Positions 25,411-34,397 of a stretch of 64,000 nucleotides of DNA are shown here, piece by piece. This DNA is from UMGS363 sp964402055 (GTDB lineage: Bacteria; Bacillota; Clostridia; Oscillospirales; Ruminococcaceae): assembly GCA_964402055.1 (NCBI GenBank), contig CAYOAV010000003.1:13258-77257 (forward strand), written 5' to 3'. Within the stretch, counting starts at the first letter, position 1. Every line of letters begins with the position of its first letter. The position numbers were made by a program, and so were the translations under genes. A model generated the notes under the pieces. That model was not told the origin of the DNA and made no database searches. It saw nothing but the letters and a program-made list of their open reading frames with translations.

Positions 25411-26420
25411 ACATTCACCACCTCGAATCCTGCCGCCCTCAAAAGCCTGTTATAAACAGCAAGTCCAACACCGCTTCTTGACGGACAACGGACATAAAGC
25501 TGTGAGATCCCCTGCTCGTCCGCATTCCGCAATGCCGCAAAAAGCTGTGCCGCCTGTTCCTCTGCGGTATCGCCGTAAGTCATATTTATCACATTTTCAC
25601 ACGGATTATCGCTGTCAAATATCATAGCACAAACGCCGTTGCCTGTATGCTCCTCAACATATTTGCAAAAGGAATCGTAATCTCCGCAAACTATTGTTAC
25701 ATTTGCTTTCGGAGAATAATGCTTATATTTCATTCCTGGAGAAAGCACTCTTTCGCCCTCGGCGACAGGCTCAACAATGCCCTTATCCGTAAAAACAGGA
25801 ACATTAAATAATCCTAACTCCTCGGCGGAAACATATCCGGGGCGAAGCAGTCTTATCCCATTATTTTCAAAGGAAATGACCGTGCTTTCTACACCTACTC
25901 CGCAAGCACCGCCGTCAATTATTGCAGGTATTCTTCCGTTCATATCGTCCATAACGTGACGTGCGGTTGTCGGGCTGGGACTTCCTGAAAGATTTGCTGA
26001 CGGAGCGGCAATAGCCTTACCGCTTAATTCTATGAGCTGACGTGCTGTTTTATGAAAAGGGATACGAATACCAACAGTTTCAAGACCGCCGCTTGTGGTA
26101 TATGGGATATTATCACGCTTCGGAAGTATCATAGTAATAGGACCAGGGCAGAATTTTTCCGCAATTTTATACGCAAGCTCAGGAACATTACATACATATT
26201 TTTCCATATCATTCACCGATGCAAGATGAACGATAAGTGGATTATCGGCAGGTCTGCCCTTAGCGGCAAAAATTTTCCTTACAGCGTCCTCATTTTCAGC
26301 GTCTGCGGCAAGACCATAAACGGTTTCCGTAGGCATACCGACAACCTCGCCATTTTTTATAAGCTCAGCGGCATATTCAACATCGGCAATATCCGATGAA
26401 AGCAGCTTTGTTTCAAACAT
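25407..26420 (-). CDS. tsaC: Threonylcarbamoyl-AMP synthase (Sua5 type)
   Basis: This enzyme makes threonylcarbamoyl-AMP for the t6A37 modification of tRNAs decoding ANN codons. The YrdC domain carries GEVVGMPTETVYGLAADA and KGRPADNPLIVHL, then IAAPSANLSGSPSPT. The 337-aa length includes the C-terminal Sua5 domain after a linker with MKYKHYSPKA, so it is the long Sua5 form. It lies between prfA and coaE, a common Firmicutes neighbourhood. Confidence 0.94.
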   Translation of the reverse strand: MFETKLLSSDIADVEYAAELIKNGEVVGMPTETVYGLAADAENEDAVRKIFAAKGRPADNPLIVHLASVNDMEKYVCNVPELAYKIAEKFCPGPITMILPKRDNIPYTTSGGLETVGIRIPFHKTARQLIELSGKAIAAPSANLSGSPSPTTARHVMDDMNGRIPAIIDGGACGVGVESTVISFENNGIRLLRPGYVSAEELGLFNVPVFTDKGIVEPVAEGERVLSPGMKYKHYSPKANVTIVCGDYDSFCKYVEEHTGNGVCAMIFDSDNPCENVINMTYGDTAEEQAAQLFAALRNADEQGISQLYVRCPSRSGVGLAVYNRLLRAAGFEVVNV

Positions 26421-26434
26421 TTCTGTGCAGCTCC

Positions 26435-27508
26435 TTATTCATCTCTTGCAGAAAGCTTTGCAGCTGCGTCTGCCGTAGCAAGAGCGTCAATTACCTCGTC
26501 AAGATTTCCGTTAAGTATACTTTCAAGACGATAAATAGTCAAGCCTATACGATGATCGGTAAGACGGCTTTCTGGAAAATTATAGGTTCTGATACGCTCG
26601 GAGCGGTTTCCAGTTCCGACCTGCGAACGTCTTTCAGAAGCTATTTTTTCATTCTGTTCTTCAAGCATTGCTTCATAAAGCCTTGAACGAAGTATCTTCA
26701 TAGCTCTGTCCTTATTCTTGTACTGACTGCGTTCGTCCTGACACTCGACAACAACACCTGTCGGAAGATGCGTTATTCTGACAGCAGATTCAGTCTTATT
26801 GATATGCTGACCGCCCGCACCTGAAGCACGGAAAACATCTATTTTAAGATCAGTCGGATTAATTTCAAGCTCAACCTCGTCAGCTTCGACAAGGACAGCG
26901 ACAGTTACCGTTGAGGTATGCACTCTGCCCTGCGATTCAGTTTCGGGAACTCGCTGAACACGATGAACTCCGCTTTCATATTTTAATCTTGAATATGCAC
27001 CCTCACCGATGACATTAAAGCTTATTTCCTTTATACCGCCAAGCTCTGTTCCGTTAATGTTAAGAACCTCGGTTTTCCAGCGTTTGCTCTCGGCATACAT
27101 TGAATACATTCTATAAAGCGAATTTGCAAACAATGCCGCTTCCTCGCCGCCTGCACCGCCTCTTATCTCAATAATAACGTTTTTGTCATCGTTTGGATCC
27201 TTAGGAAGAAGCATAATTTTAAGCTCCTCGGAAATTTCCTCAAGCTTTGCCTTAGCGTCCTCAAGCTCCGCTTCTGCAAGCTCCTTCATCTCGCTGTCAG
27301 TCATTTTATCAGCAAGAAGCTCCTCTGCGTCTGTTTTATCGGAAAGTATCTTACAATATTCACGATATTTCTCCACAACGGGAGTAAGGTTCTTATACTC
27401 CTTCATATAAGAGGCATATGCCTTTGTATCGCTGATAATATCGGGATTCATAAGCTTTTCAGCAATATCGTTATATTTTTCTTCAGTAAGTTTAAGCTTT
27501 TCGAGCAT
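26435..27508 (-). CDS. prfA: Peptide chain release factor 1
   Basis: RF1 terminates translation at UAA and UAG. The 357-aa protein shows the PxT stop-codon recognition motif in RVPETESQGRVHTS and the peptidyl-tRNA hydrolysis motif GAGGQHINKTESAVR. RVPETES is the RF1 rather than the RF2 (SPF) form. AAAGGAGATAG precedes the start. A DUF951 gene lies 12 bases upstream. Confidence 0.97.
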   Translation of the reverse strand: MLEKLKLTEEKYNDIAEKLMNPDIISDTKAYASYMKEYKNLTPVVEKYREYCKILSDKTDAEELLADKMTDSEMKELAEAELEDAKAKLEEISEELKIMLLPKDPNDDKNVIIEIRGGAGGEEAALFANSLYRMYSMYAESKRWKTEVLNINGTELGGIKEISFNVIGEGAYSRLKYESGVHRVQRVPETESQGRVHTSTVTVAVLVEADEVELEINPTDLKIDVFRASGAGGQHINKTESAVRITHLPTGVVVECQDERSQYKNKDRAMKILRSRLYEAMLEEQNEKIASERRSQVGTGNRSERIRTYNFPESRLTDHRIGLTIYRLESILNGNLDEVIDALATADAAAKLSARDE

Positions 27509-27520
27509 AGCTATCTCCTT

Positions 27521-27715
27521 TTATTCTTCTGTATTTTCATCACGGCTGACTTTTTTTATATTTTTTTCAATTTTATTTCTTGGCGTCATAAATTCACGTC
27601 CACAGCCCTCACATCGGAGTTTAAAATCCATTCCCGAACGCAGAACAAACATTTTATTACTGCCGCATGGGTGATTTTTTTTCATAGTAAGTACATCATT
27701 CGGGCGAATATCCAT
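27521..27715 (-). CDS. DUF951 zinc-ribbon-like small protein
   Basis: This 64-aa protein matches the DUF951 pattern: MDIRPNDVLTMKKNHPCGS, then FKLRCEGCGREFMTPR. One Cys in the first block and two in CEGC could form a metal site together. AAGGAGC is upstream of the ATG. It probably starts the prfA operon. Function is unknown; relatives are often annotated as transcription-associated, without strong evidence. Confidence 0.88.
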   Translation of the reverse strand: MDIRPNDVLTMKKNHPCGSNKMFVLRSGMDFKLRCEGCGREFMTPRNKIEKNIKKVSRDENTEE

Positions 27716-27773
27716 TTTTCAAGCTCCTTTTATCCGATTATTACCGTAATTATTTTACCCCTATCGGGCAATA

Positions 27774-27890
27774 CTAAGGAAACACTGATTAATACGTTTC
27801 TGCCGTTTTTCAAAATATCCTCAAAGACGGAAACTCGCTCATTTTTCAAAACGGCGAAACGAGCGCTTCGCTTTAATCAGCGTATTCCTA
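27774..27890. mobile_element. Palindromic miniature element, family B copy 1
   Basis: About 117 bases, bounded by CTAAGGAAACACTGATTAAT and, inverted, TTTAATCAGCGTATTCCTA. Internal blocks also pair (CCGTTTTTCAAAAT with ATTTTTCAAAACGG). It is clearly related, in inverted orientation, to 52617-52732. No coding capacity. It sits between the DUF951 gene and the divergent gene at 27919. Confidence 0.75.
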
Positions 27891-27918
27891 AAAAAACAAA
27901 GAAAGGAAAATCATAAAT

Positions 27919-28266
27919 ATGAAAATCACAGCTGAATTTAATTCCATAAACTCCGCAGACCTTGCCGCCGCAAGCATACGAAAAAATATATCGCCGTTTT
28001 CCGATATAAAAACAACAAATCTGAGCCATCATTCCGAAATATCCTTCAACCGTCTTACAGCCGCTTTTGGAAACGGAAATCCTGCTATAGGTCCTAATAT
28101 GTACACCTATCCTCTGCCGTATACATCGCTTAATTCGCAAGGAATTGATACGGAACAGGAGCATAACAAGGTCATACTTGAAGTAGTATGCACCGCCGAG
28201 GACAGAAAAAAAGTATCATCAATAATAATCAACGGCGGCGGCTATGAAATATCGGAACAAAACTGA
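27919..28266 (+). CDS. Hypothetical small protein
   Basis: I do not recognise this 115-aa protein. The N-terminal MKITAEFNSINSADLAAASI and the C-terminal VILEVVCTAEDRKKVSSIII are consistent with beta-alpha-beta units of a ferredoxin-like fold. The middle is rich in Asn, Tyr and Pro (NPAIGPNMYTYPLPYTS). GAAAGGA lies upstream. A miniature element ends 28 bases before the ATG, and no promoter is clear between them. A strong terminator follows. Confidence 0.7.
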   Translation: MKITAEFNSINSADLAAASIRKNISPFSDIKTTNLSHHSEISFNRLTAAFGNGNPAIGPNMYTYPLPYTSLNSQGIDTEQEHNKVILEVVCTAEDRKKVSSIIINGGGYEISEQN

Positions 28267-28287
28267 TCCAACAACAATGAACCACAC

Positions 28288-28329
28288 AAAAATCCGCACT
28301 TTCAGAAAAATGACAATCTGCGGATTTTT
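28288..28329. terminator. Intrinsic terminator after the small gene
   Basis: AAAAATCCGCA (28288-28298) and TGCGGATTTTT (28319-28329) form an 11-bp perfect stem with A and T flanks. It could work in both directions. Confidence 0.85.
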
Positions 28330-28433
28330 CTATGCTTCTGCGTTTTTTTAGTTTTTGTCTTATTGCATATATTCCCATACATCGGCATAAACTTGAAGAG
28401 AAAAATCCGATACCAAAATATGGGAGGTACAAA

Positions 28434-29366
28434 ATGAACAACTATTACCCTGAGGGTTGGCTTATCACATCACCCGAAAACACCGCCGCTTTAAAAAATA
28501 TTTTTTCGCTCCGAACAGCGATGTCACAAGAAAAAATTCTTGAAGCAAGAGCGGTTGTATGCGATAATGAACACAATCTTATTGTAGAATTGCCCTGTTC
28601 CGAATGCCCGAAAGGAATTATCCCCCGAATCGAGGGAGCGATAGGCATTGAGGACGGCTCAACAAAGGATATTGCACTCATAACCAAGGTCAACAAGCCT
28701 GTTTGCTTCAAAATATTAAAGCTCATAAAAAATCCCGATGGGATATTTACTGCGATCCTTTCAAGACGTGCGGCTCAGGAGGAATGTTACGAAAATTACA
28801 TCTCGTCACTTCAAAACGGAGATATAATTCCTGCTCGTGTTACTCATCTTGAACAATTCGGTGCTTTTGTAGATGTAGGATGCGGTATTCCGTCGCTTAT
28901 TCCAATTGATTCAATATCCGTTTCAAGAATATCACACCCCTCTGACCGTTTTTCGCAATTTCAGGACATAAGAGTCATAGTCAAGGGTACGAACGGCAAT
29001 AAGCTACTTTTATCACACAAAGAGCTTCTCGGAACATGGGAAGAAAACGCCACTCTGTTCAACTGCGGCGAAACAGTTTCGGGAATAGTTCGTTCCGTTG
29101 AGGATTACGGTGTATTTGTTGAGCTTGCACCTAATCTTGCAGGACTTGCCGAACCTAAAGAAAACATCCGTGCAGGTGACAATGCAAGCGTATACATAAA
29201 ATCCATAATTCCTGAAAAAATGAAGATAAAGCTGATTATAGTTGATGTTTTCAAGGAACAGCGAACAAAACAACCGTTAAATTATTTTTACAGCGGCGAA
29301 CATATTTCGCACTGGATATATTCCTCTCCAGATTCGGGTAAGCTTATCGAAAGCTATTTTTGCTGA
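28434..29366 (+). CDS. S1 RNA-binding domain protein
   Basis: This is a 310-aa protein from the ATG at 28434 (GGGAGGT 5 bases upstream). Two S1 folds are clear: NGDIIPARVTHLEQFGAFVDVG (start near residue 139) and CGETVSGIVRSVEDYGVFVE (near 221). The N-terminal 130 residues are less conserved but may include another OB-like domain. It is too short for ribosomal protein S1, so it is an S1 paralogue of unknown RNA target. It converges on and overlaps rarA by 13 bases. Confidence 0.85.
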   Translation: MNNYYPEGWLITSPENTAALKNIFSLRTAMSQEKILEARAVVCDNEHNLIVELPCSECPKGIIPRIEGAIGIEDGSTKDIALITKVNKPVCFKILKLIKNPDGIFTAILSRRAAQEECYENYISSLQNGDIIPARVTHLEQFGAFVDVGCGIPSLIPIDSISVSRISHPSDRFSQFQDIRVIVKGTNGNKLLLSHKELLGTWEENATLFNCGETVSGIVRSVEDYGVFVELAPNLAGLAEPKENIRAGDNASVYIKSIIPEKMKIKLIIVDVFKEQRTKQPLNYFYSGEHISHWIYSSPDSGKLIESYFC

Positions 29367-30640
29367 CGTTTTTCCTCATCGGCAAGTATTTTATTTCTGT
29401 AAGCAAGTGCCGCCTGTTCGGTTTTATTCTCACCGAATTTATAATAAACCTTATTTTTGAGCGGATCAGGAAGATATTGCTGTCTTACATAATGATTGGG
29501 ATAATCATGTGGATAAAGGTAATGCTGACCTCTAACAGCCGCTCCCTCTCCGTCAAAATGCGTATTCTGAAGATGACGTGGAAAATCACCGATCTCACCG
29601 TTTTGTATATCGGATAAAGCGTCATTTATTGCAAGGTAGGCACTATTTGATTTTGGGGCGGTCGCAAGCAGGATAACAGCCTGTGCAAGAGGTATCCTCG
29701 CTTCAGGCAGACCGAGCTGCATAGCATTATCAACACAGGCTTTTACGATGACTGCCGCCTGTGGATAAGCCAAACCTACATCTTCACTTGCAATAACAAG
29801 AAGCCGCCTTGAAAGTGAAATAATATCGCCTGTTTCGATAAGACGTGCGGCATAGTGTATCGCCGCATTCTCATCCGAACCCCGAATTGACTTTTGCAAG
29901 GCTGAAAGAATATCATAATGCTGGTCGCCGTCACGGTCATATTTCATATTGCTTCGTTGAGTAAGCTCCTCAGCGATCTCCATTGTAACACGTATTTCAG
30001 AGCCGTCATTTTCTCCCGAAAGCACGCAAAGCTCGGCGGTATTTATAGATTTACGGACATCACCGCCGCAGCCTCTTGCGATATATTCAGCCGCACCCTT
30101 TTCCACCTTTACTGTCATACCAAGCTGTTCAGCCGCCAGTCTGAAAGCACGGTTCACCGCAGGGACAAGCTCCTCTGCGGAAACAGGCTTGAACTCAAAG
30201 ACAGTTGAACGGCTTATAATTGCATTATAAACATAAAAATATGGATTTTCCGTAGTTGAAGCTATAAGCGTTATCTGACCGTTTTCAATATATTCAAGAA
30301 GTGACTGCTGCTGTTTTTTATTAAGATACTGTATCTCATCGAGATAAAGCAATATTCCGCCGATACCATCAATAGTATTGGTATCATCTATGACTTCCTT
30401 AATATCGGCAATTGAAGCAGATGTACCATTTAACTTATGCAGCTTCATACCTGCATTTTCGGCGATAATTCGTGCAACAGTAGTTTTACCGATACCTGCA
30501 CTGCCATAGAAAATCATATTCGGTATTTTACCGCCCTCAATTATCCTGCGAAGCGGCTTACCCTCGCCGAGAATATGCTTCTGACCGACAACATCGTCAA
30601 GGGTTTTAGGACGTATTCTGTCAGCAAGCGGTATATTCAT
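29354..30640 (-). CDS. rarA: Replication-associated recombination protein A (AAA+ ATPase)
   Basis: RarA/MgsA acts at stalled forks. The 428-aa protein begins PLADRIRPKTLDDVVGQKHI. Walker A is FYGSAGIGKTTVARII and Walker B is LLYLDEIQYLNKKQQ. The sensor region has STTENPYFYVYNAIISRS, and the C-terminal domain has the conserved YLYPHDYPNHYVRQQYLP. GGGAGG precedes the ATG. A stem-loop lies between glyA and this gene. Confidence 0.95.
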   Translation of the reverse strand: MNIPLADRIRPKTLDDVVGQKHILGEGKPLRRIIEGGKIPNMIFYGSAGIGKTTVARIIAENAGMKLHKLNGTSASIADIKEVIDDTNTIDGIGGILLYLDEIQYLNKKQQQSLLEYIENGQITLIASTTENPYFYVYNAIISRSTVFEFKPVSAEELVPAVNRAFRLAAEQLGMTVKVEKGAAEYIARGCGGDVRKSINTAELCVLSGENDGSEIRVTMEIAEELTQRSNMKYDRDGDQHYDILSALQKSIRGSDENAAIHYAARLIETGDIISLSRRLLVIASEDVGLAYPQAAVIVKACVDNAMQLGLPEARIPLAQAVILLATAPKSNSAYLAINDALSDIQNGEIGDFPRHLQNTHFDGEGAAVRGQHYLYPHDYPNHYVRQQYLPDPLKNKVYYKFGENKTEQAALAYRNKILADEEKRQQK

Positions 30641-30665
30641 GTCAGTCCTCCCTTTCCGACATTTT

Positions 30666-30693
30666 TCGGGGAACAGAAAGCACCGTTCCCCGA
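30666..30693 (-). other. Stem-loop between glyA and rarA
   Basis: TCGGGGAAC and GTTCCCCGA form a strong 9-bp stem. Neither strand has a true T-run after it, so it may be an mRNA processing or stability element rather than a terminator. Confidence 0.5.
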
Positions 30694-30717
30694 TAAAAGA
30701 TATATTTCATTTTTTTC

Positions 30718-31971
30718 TTACATATAAAGAGGATACTTAGCACATATCTCATTAACGCCATTTCTGATTTCATCAGCCTTAGCTTCAAAATCAGTTGCAG
30801 TGAGATACATAAACTCTGCTATCTTTTCCATATCCTCAACACCAAGACCTCTTGTTGTAACTGCGGGAGTTCCAACTCTTATTCCGCTTGTAACAAACGG
30901 CTTTTCAGGATCGTTAGGAATAGCATTCTTATTTACGGTGATATAAACCTCGTCAAGACGATGCTCAAATTCCTTACCTGTAAGCTTGAAAGGACGGAGA
31001 TCAACAAGCATAAGGTGATTATCCGTACCGCCCGAAACAAGGTCAAAGCCTCTGTCAAGCAATCCCTTTGCAAGAGCCTGTGCATTTGCAACGATGTTTT
31101 TTCCATATTCCTTAAATTCAGGCTTAAGAGCCTCGCCGAAGCATACAGCCTTACCTGCGATAACGTGCATAAGAGGGCCGCCCTGAATACCAGGGAAAAT
31201 AGCCTTATTTATCTTCTTAGCAAGCTCCTCATCATTTGTAAGGATAAGACCGCCTCTTGGACCACGGAGAGTTTTATGTGTAGTTGTGGTTGTGATATGA
31301 GCATAAGGAACAGGAGATGGGTGAACACCAGCGGCAACAAGACCAGCGATATGAGCCATATCCACCATAAGCATAGCACCGACTTCATCTGCGATAGCAC
31401 GAAGTCTTGGGAAATCAATGATTCTCGGATAAGCAGAAGCACCTGCGACTATAAGCTTAGGCTTGCATTCCTTAGCCATTGCTTCAACCTTATCATAATC
31501 AATAGTTTCATCATCGCCAAGTCCATAGGAAACGAAATTGAAATACTTACCCGAAAGATTTACAGGAGAACCATGTGTAAGATGACCGCCATGTGCAAGC
31601 GACATACCCATTACAGTATCGCCCGGTTCAAGCAGAGCGAAATAAACTGCTGTATTAGCCTGTGCACCTGAATGAGCCTGAACATTTGCAAAGCCTGCAC
31701 CGAAAAGCTCTTTAGCTCTTTCGATAGCTATATTTTCAACGATATCAACGTCCTCACAGCCGCCGTAATAACGCTTTCCGGGGTAGCCCTCGGCATACTT
31801 ATTTGTAAGCACGCTTCCCATAGCAGCCATAACGGCAGGAGTAACGATATTTTCACTTGCGATAAGCTCAAGATTGCGACGCTGTCTGCCAAGCTCAAGC
31901 TCCATAGCAGAGCCGACCTCGGGATCAGCATTCTTGACAAAGCCTATTGTATCCATAATATTCTCGTACAT
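30718..31971 (-). CDS. glyA: Serine hydroxymethyltransferase
   Basis: GlyA interconverts serine and glycine with THF, supplying one-carbon units. From ATG 31971 the protein is 417 aa. It contains IASENIVTPAVMAAMGS, KYAEGYPGKRYYGGCE, HGGHLTHGSPVNLSG and the PLP-lysine motif TTTTHKTLRGPRGG. AAAGGATGA lies upstream of the chosen start. A strong promoter precedes it. Confidence 0.97.
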   Translation of the reverse strand: MYENIMDTIGFVKNADPEVGSAMELELGRQRRNLELIASENIVTPAVMAAMGSVLTNKYAEGYPGKRYYGGCEDVDIVENIAIERAKELFGAGFANVQAHSGAQANTAVYFALLEPGDTVMGMSLAHGGHLTHGSPVNLSGKYFNFVSYGLGDDETIDYDKVEAMAKECKPKLIVAGASAYPRIIDFPRLRAIADEVGAMLMVDMAHIAGLVAAGVHPSPVPYAHITTTTTHKTLRGPRGGLILTNDEELAKKINKAIFPGIQGGPLMHVIAGKAVCFGEALKPEFKEYGKNIVANAQALAKGLLDRGFDLVSGGTDNHLMLVDLRPFKLTGKEFEHRLDEVYITVNKNAIPNDPEKPFVTSGIRVGTPAVTTRGLGVEDMEKIAEFMYLTATDFEAKADEIRNGVNEICAKYPLYM

Positions 31972-32007
31972 AGTGATCATCCTTTCATCTGACAAATATA
32001 TAACAGT

Positions 32008-32036
32008 ATTATACTACATTTATACAATTTTGGCAA
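32008..32036 (-). promoter_or_regulatory. Sigma-A promoter of glyA
   Basis: Minus strand: TTGCCA (32031-32036), 17-base spacer, TATAAT (32008-32013). Confidence 0.85.
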
Positions 32037-32126
32037 GTGTTTTCAGCCATTTAGGCATATTTATTTTAATTTTGAGAAAATTTCTCTTTTTTAAGCAAAA
32101 ATATTTCGCATTTTTCATCATATTGC

Positions 32127-32159
32127 AAAAAATCCGCCCATTTTTCAACGGACGGATTT
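32127..32159 (-). terminator. Terminator of glnN
   Basis: Minus strand: a ten-pair stem AAATCCGTCC / GGGCGGATTT (one G-U pair), 10-base loop, followed by a T-run. Confidence 0.85.
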
Positions 32160-32163
32160 AATG

Positions 32164-34266
32164 CTATTCTGTAAAAAGAAGCTGTGTATATGTAGGATAA
32201 GGCCAGATATCAGACGGAGTTATTGTTTCAAGCTCATCAACAACTGCACGGAGCGACTGCATTGCACTGAAAACCTCTTCACGGAAAAATCTTGCATTTT
32301 CAAGTGTATCGGTCTTTTCCTTGCTGTCGATGACCTTTTTATCAAGCACATCTACAGCCGCAAGGACCTCATTCGTAAGGGAAGAAACCTTATCGGCGAG
32401 CCTTTTTTCTGCGTCATAATTTACGTCAACAGCCTTTTTGGACACCATTGCATCTGCAAGCTGCTTTGAAAATTTAAGAGCCGCAGGGATTATCTGCTTT
32501 TTGGACATATCAAGCATTGTAAGAGCTTCTATATTTATTATCTTGGAATAATTTTCAAGAAGTATTTCACGTCTTGATTCTACCTCTGTTCTTGAAAGAA
32601 CCTTGAATTCCTCAAAAAGCTTGATATTTTTCTCATCGTTATAATGCTCAACAGCGTCAACGGTTGAAACATAGTTAGGCAGACCTCTGCGTTTTGCCTC
32701 CTCTACCCAAGCGTCATCATAGCCGTTGCCGTTAAAAATAACACGCTTATGCTCCTTAATTGTTTTCACAAGAAGCTTATTAAGGTCGTTGGCAAAATCA
32801 TCGGATTTTTCAAGCTCGTCAGCAAATTCCTTAAGAACCTTGGCAACGCTTGTATTGATAATATAATTCGTGCAGGAAATCGTATCTGCCGAACCAAGTG
32901 AGCGGAACTCAAACTTATTTCCTGTGAAAGCGAATGACGAAGTTCTGTTGCGGTCGGTAGTATCCTTAGGAAAATTCGGAAGAGCGTCAACGCCGATAAC
33001 AAATTCCTTATTGGTATTTTCCTTTATCATTTTTCCTGATTCAAGTGCGTCAACTATCTGCTGAAGCTCATCGCCGAGGAACACCGAAATAATTGCAGGA
33101 GGAGCTTCGTTTGCACCAAGTCTGTGATCGTTTCCTGCTGACGCTGTGGATATTCTTAACAGATCCGCATACTCGTCAACAGCCTTGATAACAGCACAAA
33201 GCACTGTAAGGAACTGGAAATTTTCCTTTGGATTATCCCCTGGTTCAAGAAGATTCTGACCATCGTTTGTTGACATAGACCAGTTATTATGCTTACCCGA
33301 ACCATTTACGCCTGCATAAGGCTTTTCGTGAAGCAGACACACAAATCCGTGACGAAGAGCAACCTTTTTCATAATCTCCATAGTCAGTGCATTCTGGTCT
33401 GCGGCAACATTTGATGTCGTAAAGATTGGAGCCATTTCATGCTGTGCAGGAGCGGCTTCATTATGCTTTGTTTTAGAATAAATGCCCAGTTTCCATAATT
33501 CCTCATCGAGATCCTGCATATATTCCTGAACACGTTTTTTGATATTGCCGAAATAATGATCCTCAAGCTCCTGACCTTTGGGAGCTTTTGCACCGAAAAG
33601 AGTTCTTCCCGTAAGAATAAGATCCTCACGCTTATCATAGAGCTTTTTATCAACAAGGAAATATTCCTGTTCAGGGCCTACGGTGGTAGTAACTCTTGTA
33701 GCGGTCGTATTACCAAAAAGTCTTACGATACGGAGTGCCTGCTCGGAAAGAACGTCCATTGAACGGAGCAAAGGCGTTTTCTTATCAAGTATCTCGCCCG
33801 TATATGAACAGAATGCTGTCGGGATATAAAGTGAGCCGTCTTTTACAAAAACAGGCGAGGTTGGATCCCAAGCGGTATATCCCCTTGCCTCAAAGGTAGT
33901 ACGCAAACCGCCTGACGGGAACGAAGAAGCATCAGGCTCACCCTTGATAAGCTCCTTGCCTGAAAATTCCATTATAATTTTTCCGTCCGCCGTCGGAGAA
34001 ATAAAGGAATCGTGCTTTTCCGCAGTAACGCCTGTCATAGGGTGGAACCAATGCGTATAATGCGTTGCACCCTTTTCTATCGCCCATTCCTTCATTGCAG
34101 AAGCAACAACCTCAGCCGCATCTGTTTCAAGAGGAATGCCCAACTGCTTGGTTTTAAGCAGGGATTTATAGACATTTTTCGGCAAACGTGCCTTCATGAT
34201 CTCCTCATTGAATACGTTACAGCCGAAATAATCGGGAACAGATTTTACACCGCTTGACTCATTCAT
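32164..34266 (-). CDS. glnN: Glutamine synthetase type III
   Basis: Type III GS makes glutamine from glutamate and ammonia and is the form typical of Bacteroidetes and many Ruminococci. The product is 700 aa, the size of GSIII and much longer than GSI. Recognisable blocks are HYTHWFHPMTGVTAEKHDSF, TTVGPEQEYFLVD (metal-binding Glu), KHNEAAPAQHEMAPIF, and YAGVNGSGKHNNWSMST. AGGAGG is 6 bases before the ATG. A terminator-like hairpin sits between the promoter and this site, pointing to leader control. Confidence 0.96.
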   Translation of the reverse strand: MNESSGVKSVPDYFGCNVFNEEIMKARLPKNVYKSLLKTKQLGIPLETDAAEVVASAMKEWAIEKGATHYTHWFHPMTGVTAEKHDSFISPTADGKIIMEFSGKELIKGEPDASSFPSGGLRTTFEARGYTAWDPTSPVFVKDGSLYIPTAFCSYTGEILDKKTPLLRSMDVLSEQALRIVRLFGNTTATRVTTTVGPEQEYFLVDKKLYDKREDLILTGRTLFGAKAPKGQELEDHYFGNIKKRVQEYMQDLDEELWKLGIYSKTKHNEAAPAQHEMAPIFTTSNVAADQNALTMEIMKKVALRHGFVCLLHEKPYAGVNGSGKHNNWSMSTNDGQNLLEPGDNPKENFQFLTVLCAVIKAVDEYADLLRISTASAGNDHRLGANEAPPAIISVFLGDELQQIVDALESGKMIKENTNKEFVIGVDALPNFPKDTTDRNRTSSFAFTGNKFEFRSLGSADTISCTNYIINTSVAKVLKEFADELEKSDDFANDLNKLLVKTIKEHKRVIFNGNGYDDAWVEEAKRRGLPNYVSTVDAVEHYNDEKNIKLFEEFKVLSRTEVESRREILLENYSKIINIEALTMLDMSKKQIIPAALKFSKQLADAMVSKKAVDVNYDAEKRLADKVSSLTNEVLAAVDVLDKKVIDSKEKTDTLENARFFREEVFSAMQSLRAVVDELETITPSDIWPYPTYTQLLFTE

Positions 34267-34284
34267 AAAAAATCCTCCTAAATT

Positions 34285-34336
34285 CAAAAAACGCTTCGGC
34301 AGACAGTTCACCCGTCAGCCGAAGCGTCATTGCTTC
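34285..34336 (-). promoter_or_regulatory. Terminator/antiterminator leader of glnN
   Basis: Within the roughly 80-base leader, ACGCTTCGGC and GCCGAAGCGT form a perfect 10-bp stem followed by six Ts, a full intrinsic terminator located before the glnN ribosome binding site. The 5' arm can instead form GAAGC-AATGAC-GCTTC (34321-34336), a hexaloop hairpin with A at loop position 1 and G at position 4, as in RNA targets of ANTAR proteins. The two folds exclude each other. A second hairpin, as in standard ANTAR targets, is not evident. Confidence 0.6.
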
Positions 34337-34352
34337 ATATAACTATACTATT

Positions 34353-34381
34353 ATTTTACACCAAAAACTAAATATTGTCAA
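34353..34381 (-). promoter_or_regulatory. Sigma-A promoter of glnN
   Basis: Minus strand: TTGACA (34376-34381), 17-base spacer, TAAAAT (34353-34358). It lies upstream of the leader terminator. Confidence 0.8.
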
Positions 34382-34397
34382 TACTTTCCGATAAATT

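Noticed and set aside
30666..30693. Terminator between glyA and rarA
   Set aside because: The stem is strong, but no T-run follows in the direction of transcription; kept only as a stem-loop.
34321..34336. A complete two-hairpin ANTAR target before glnN
   Set aside because: Only one hexaloop hairpin is convincing; the leader seems too short for the second, so it is reported as ANTAR-like only.
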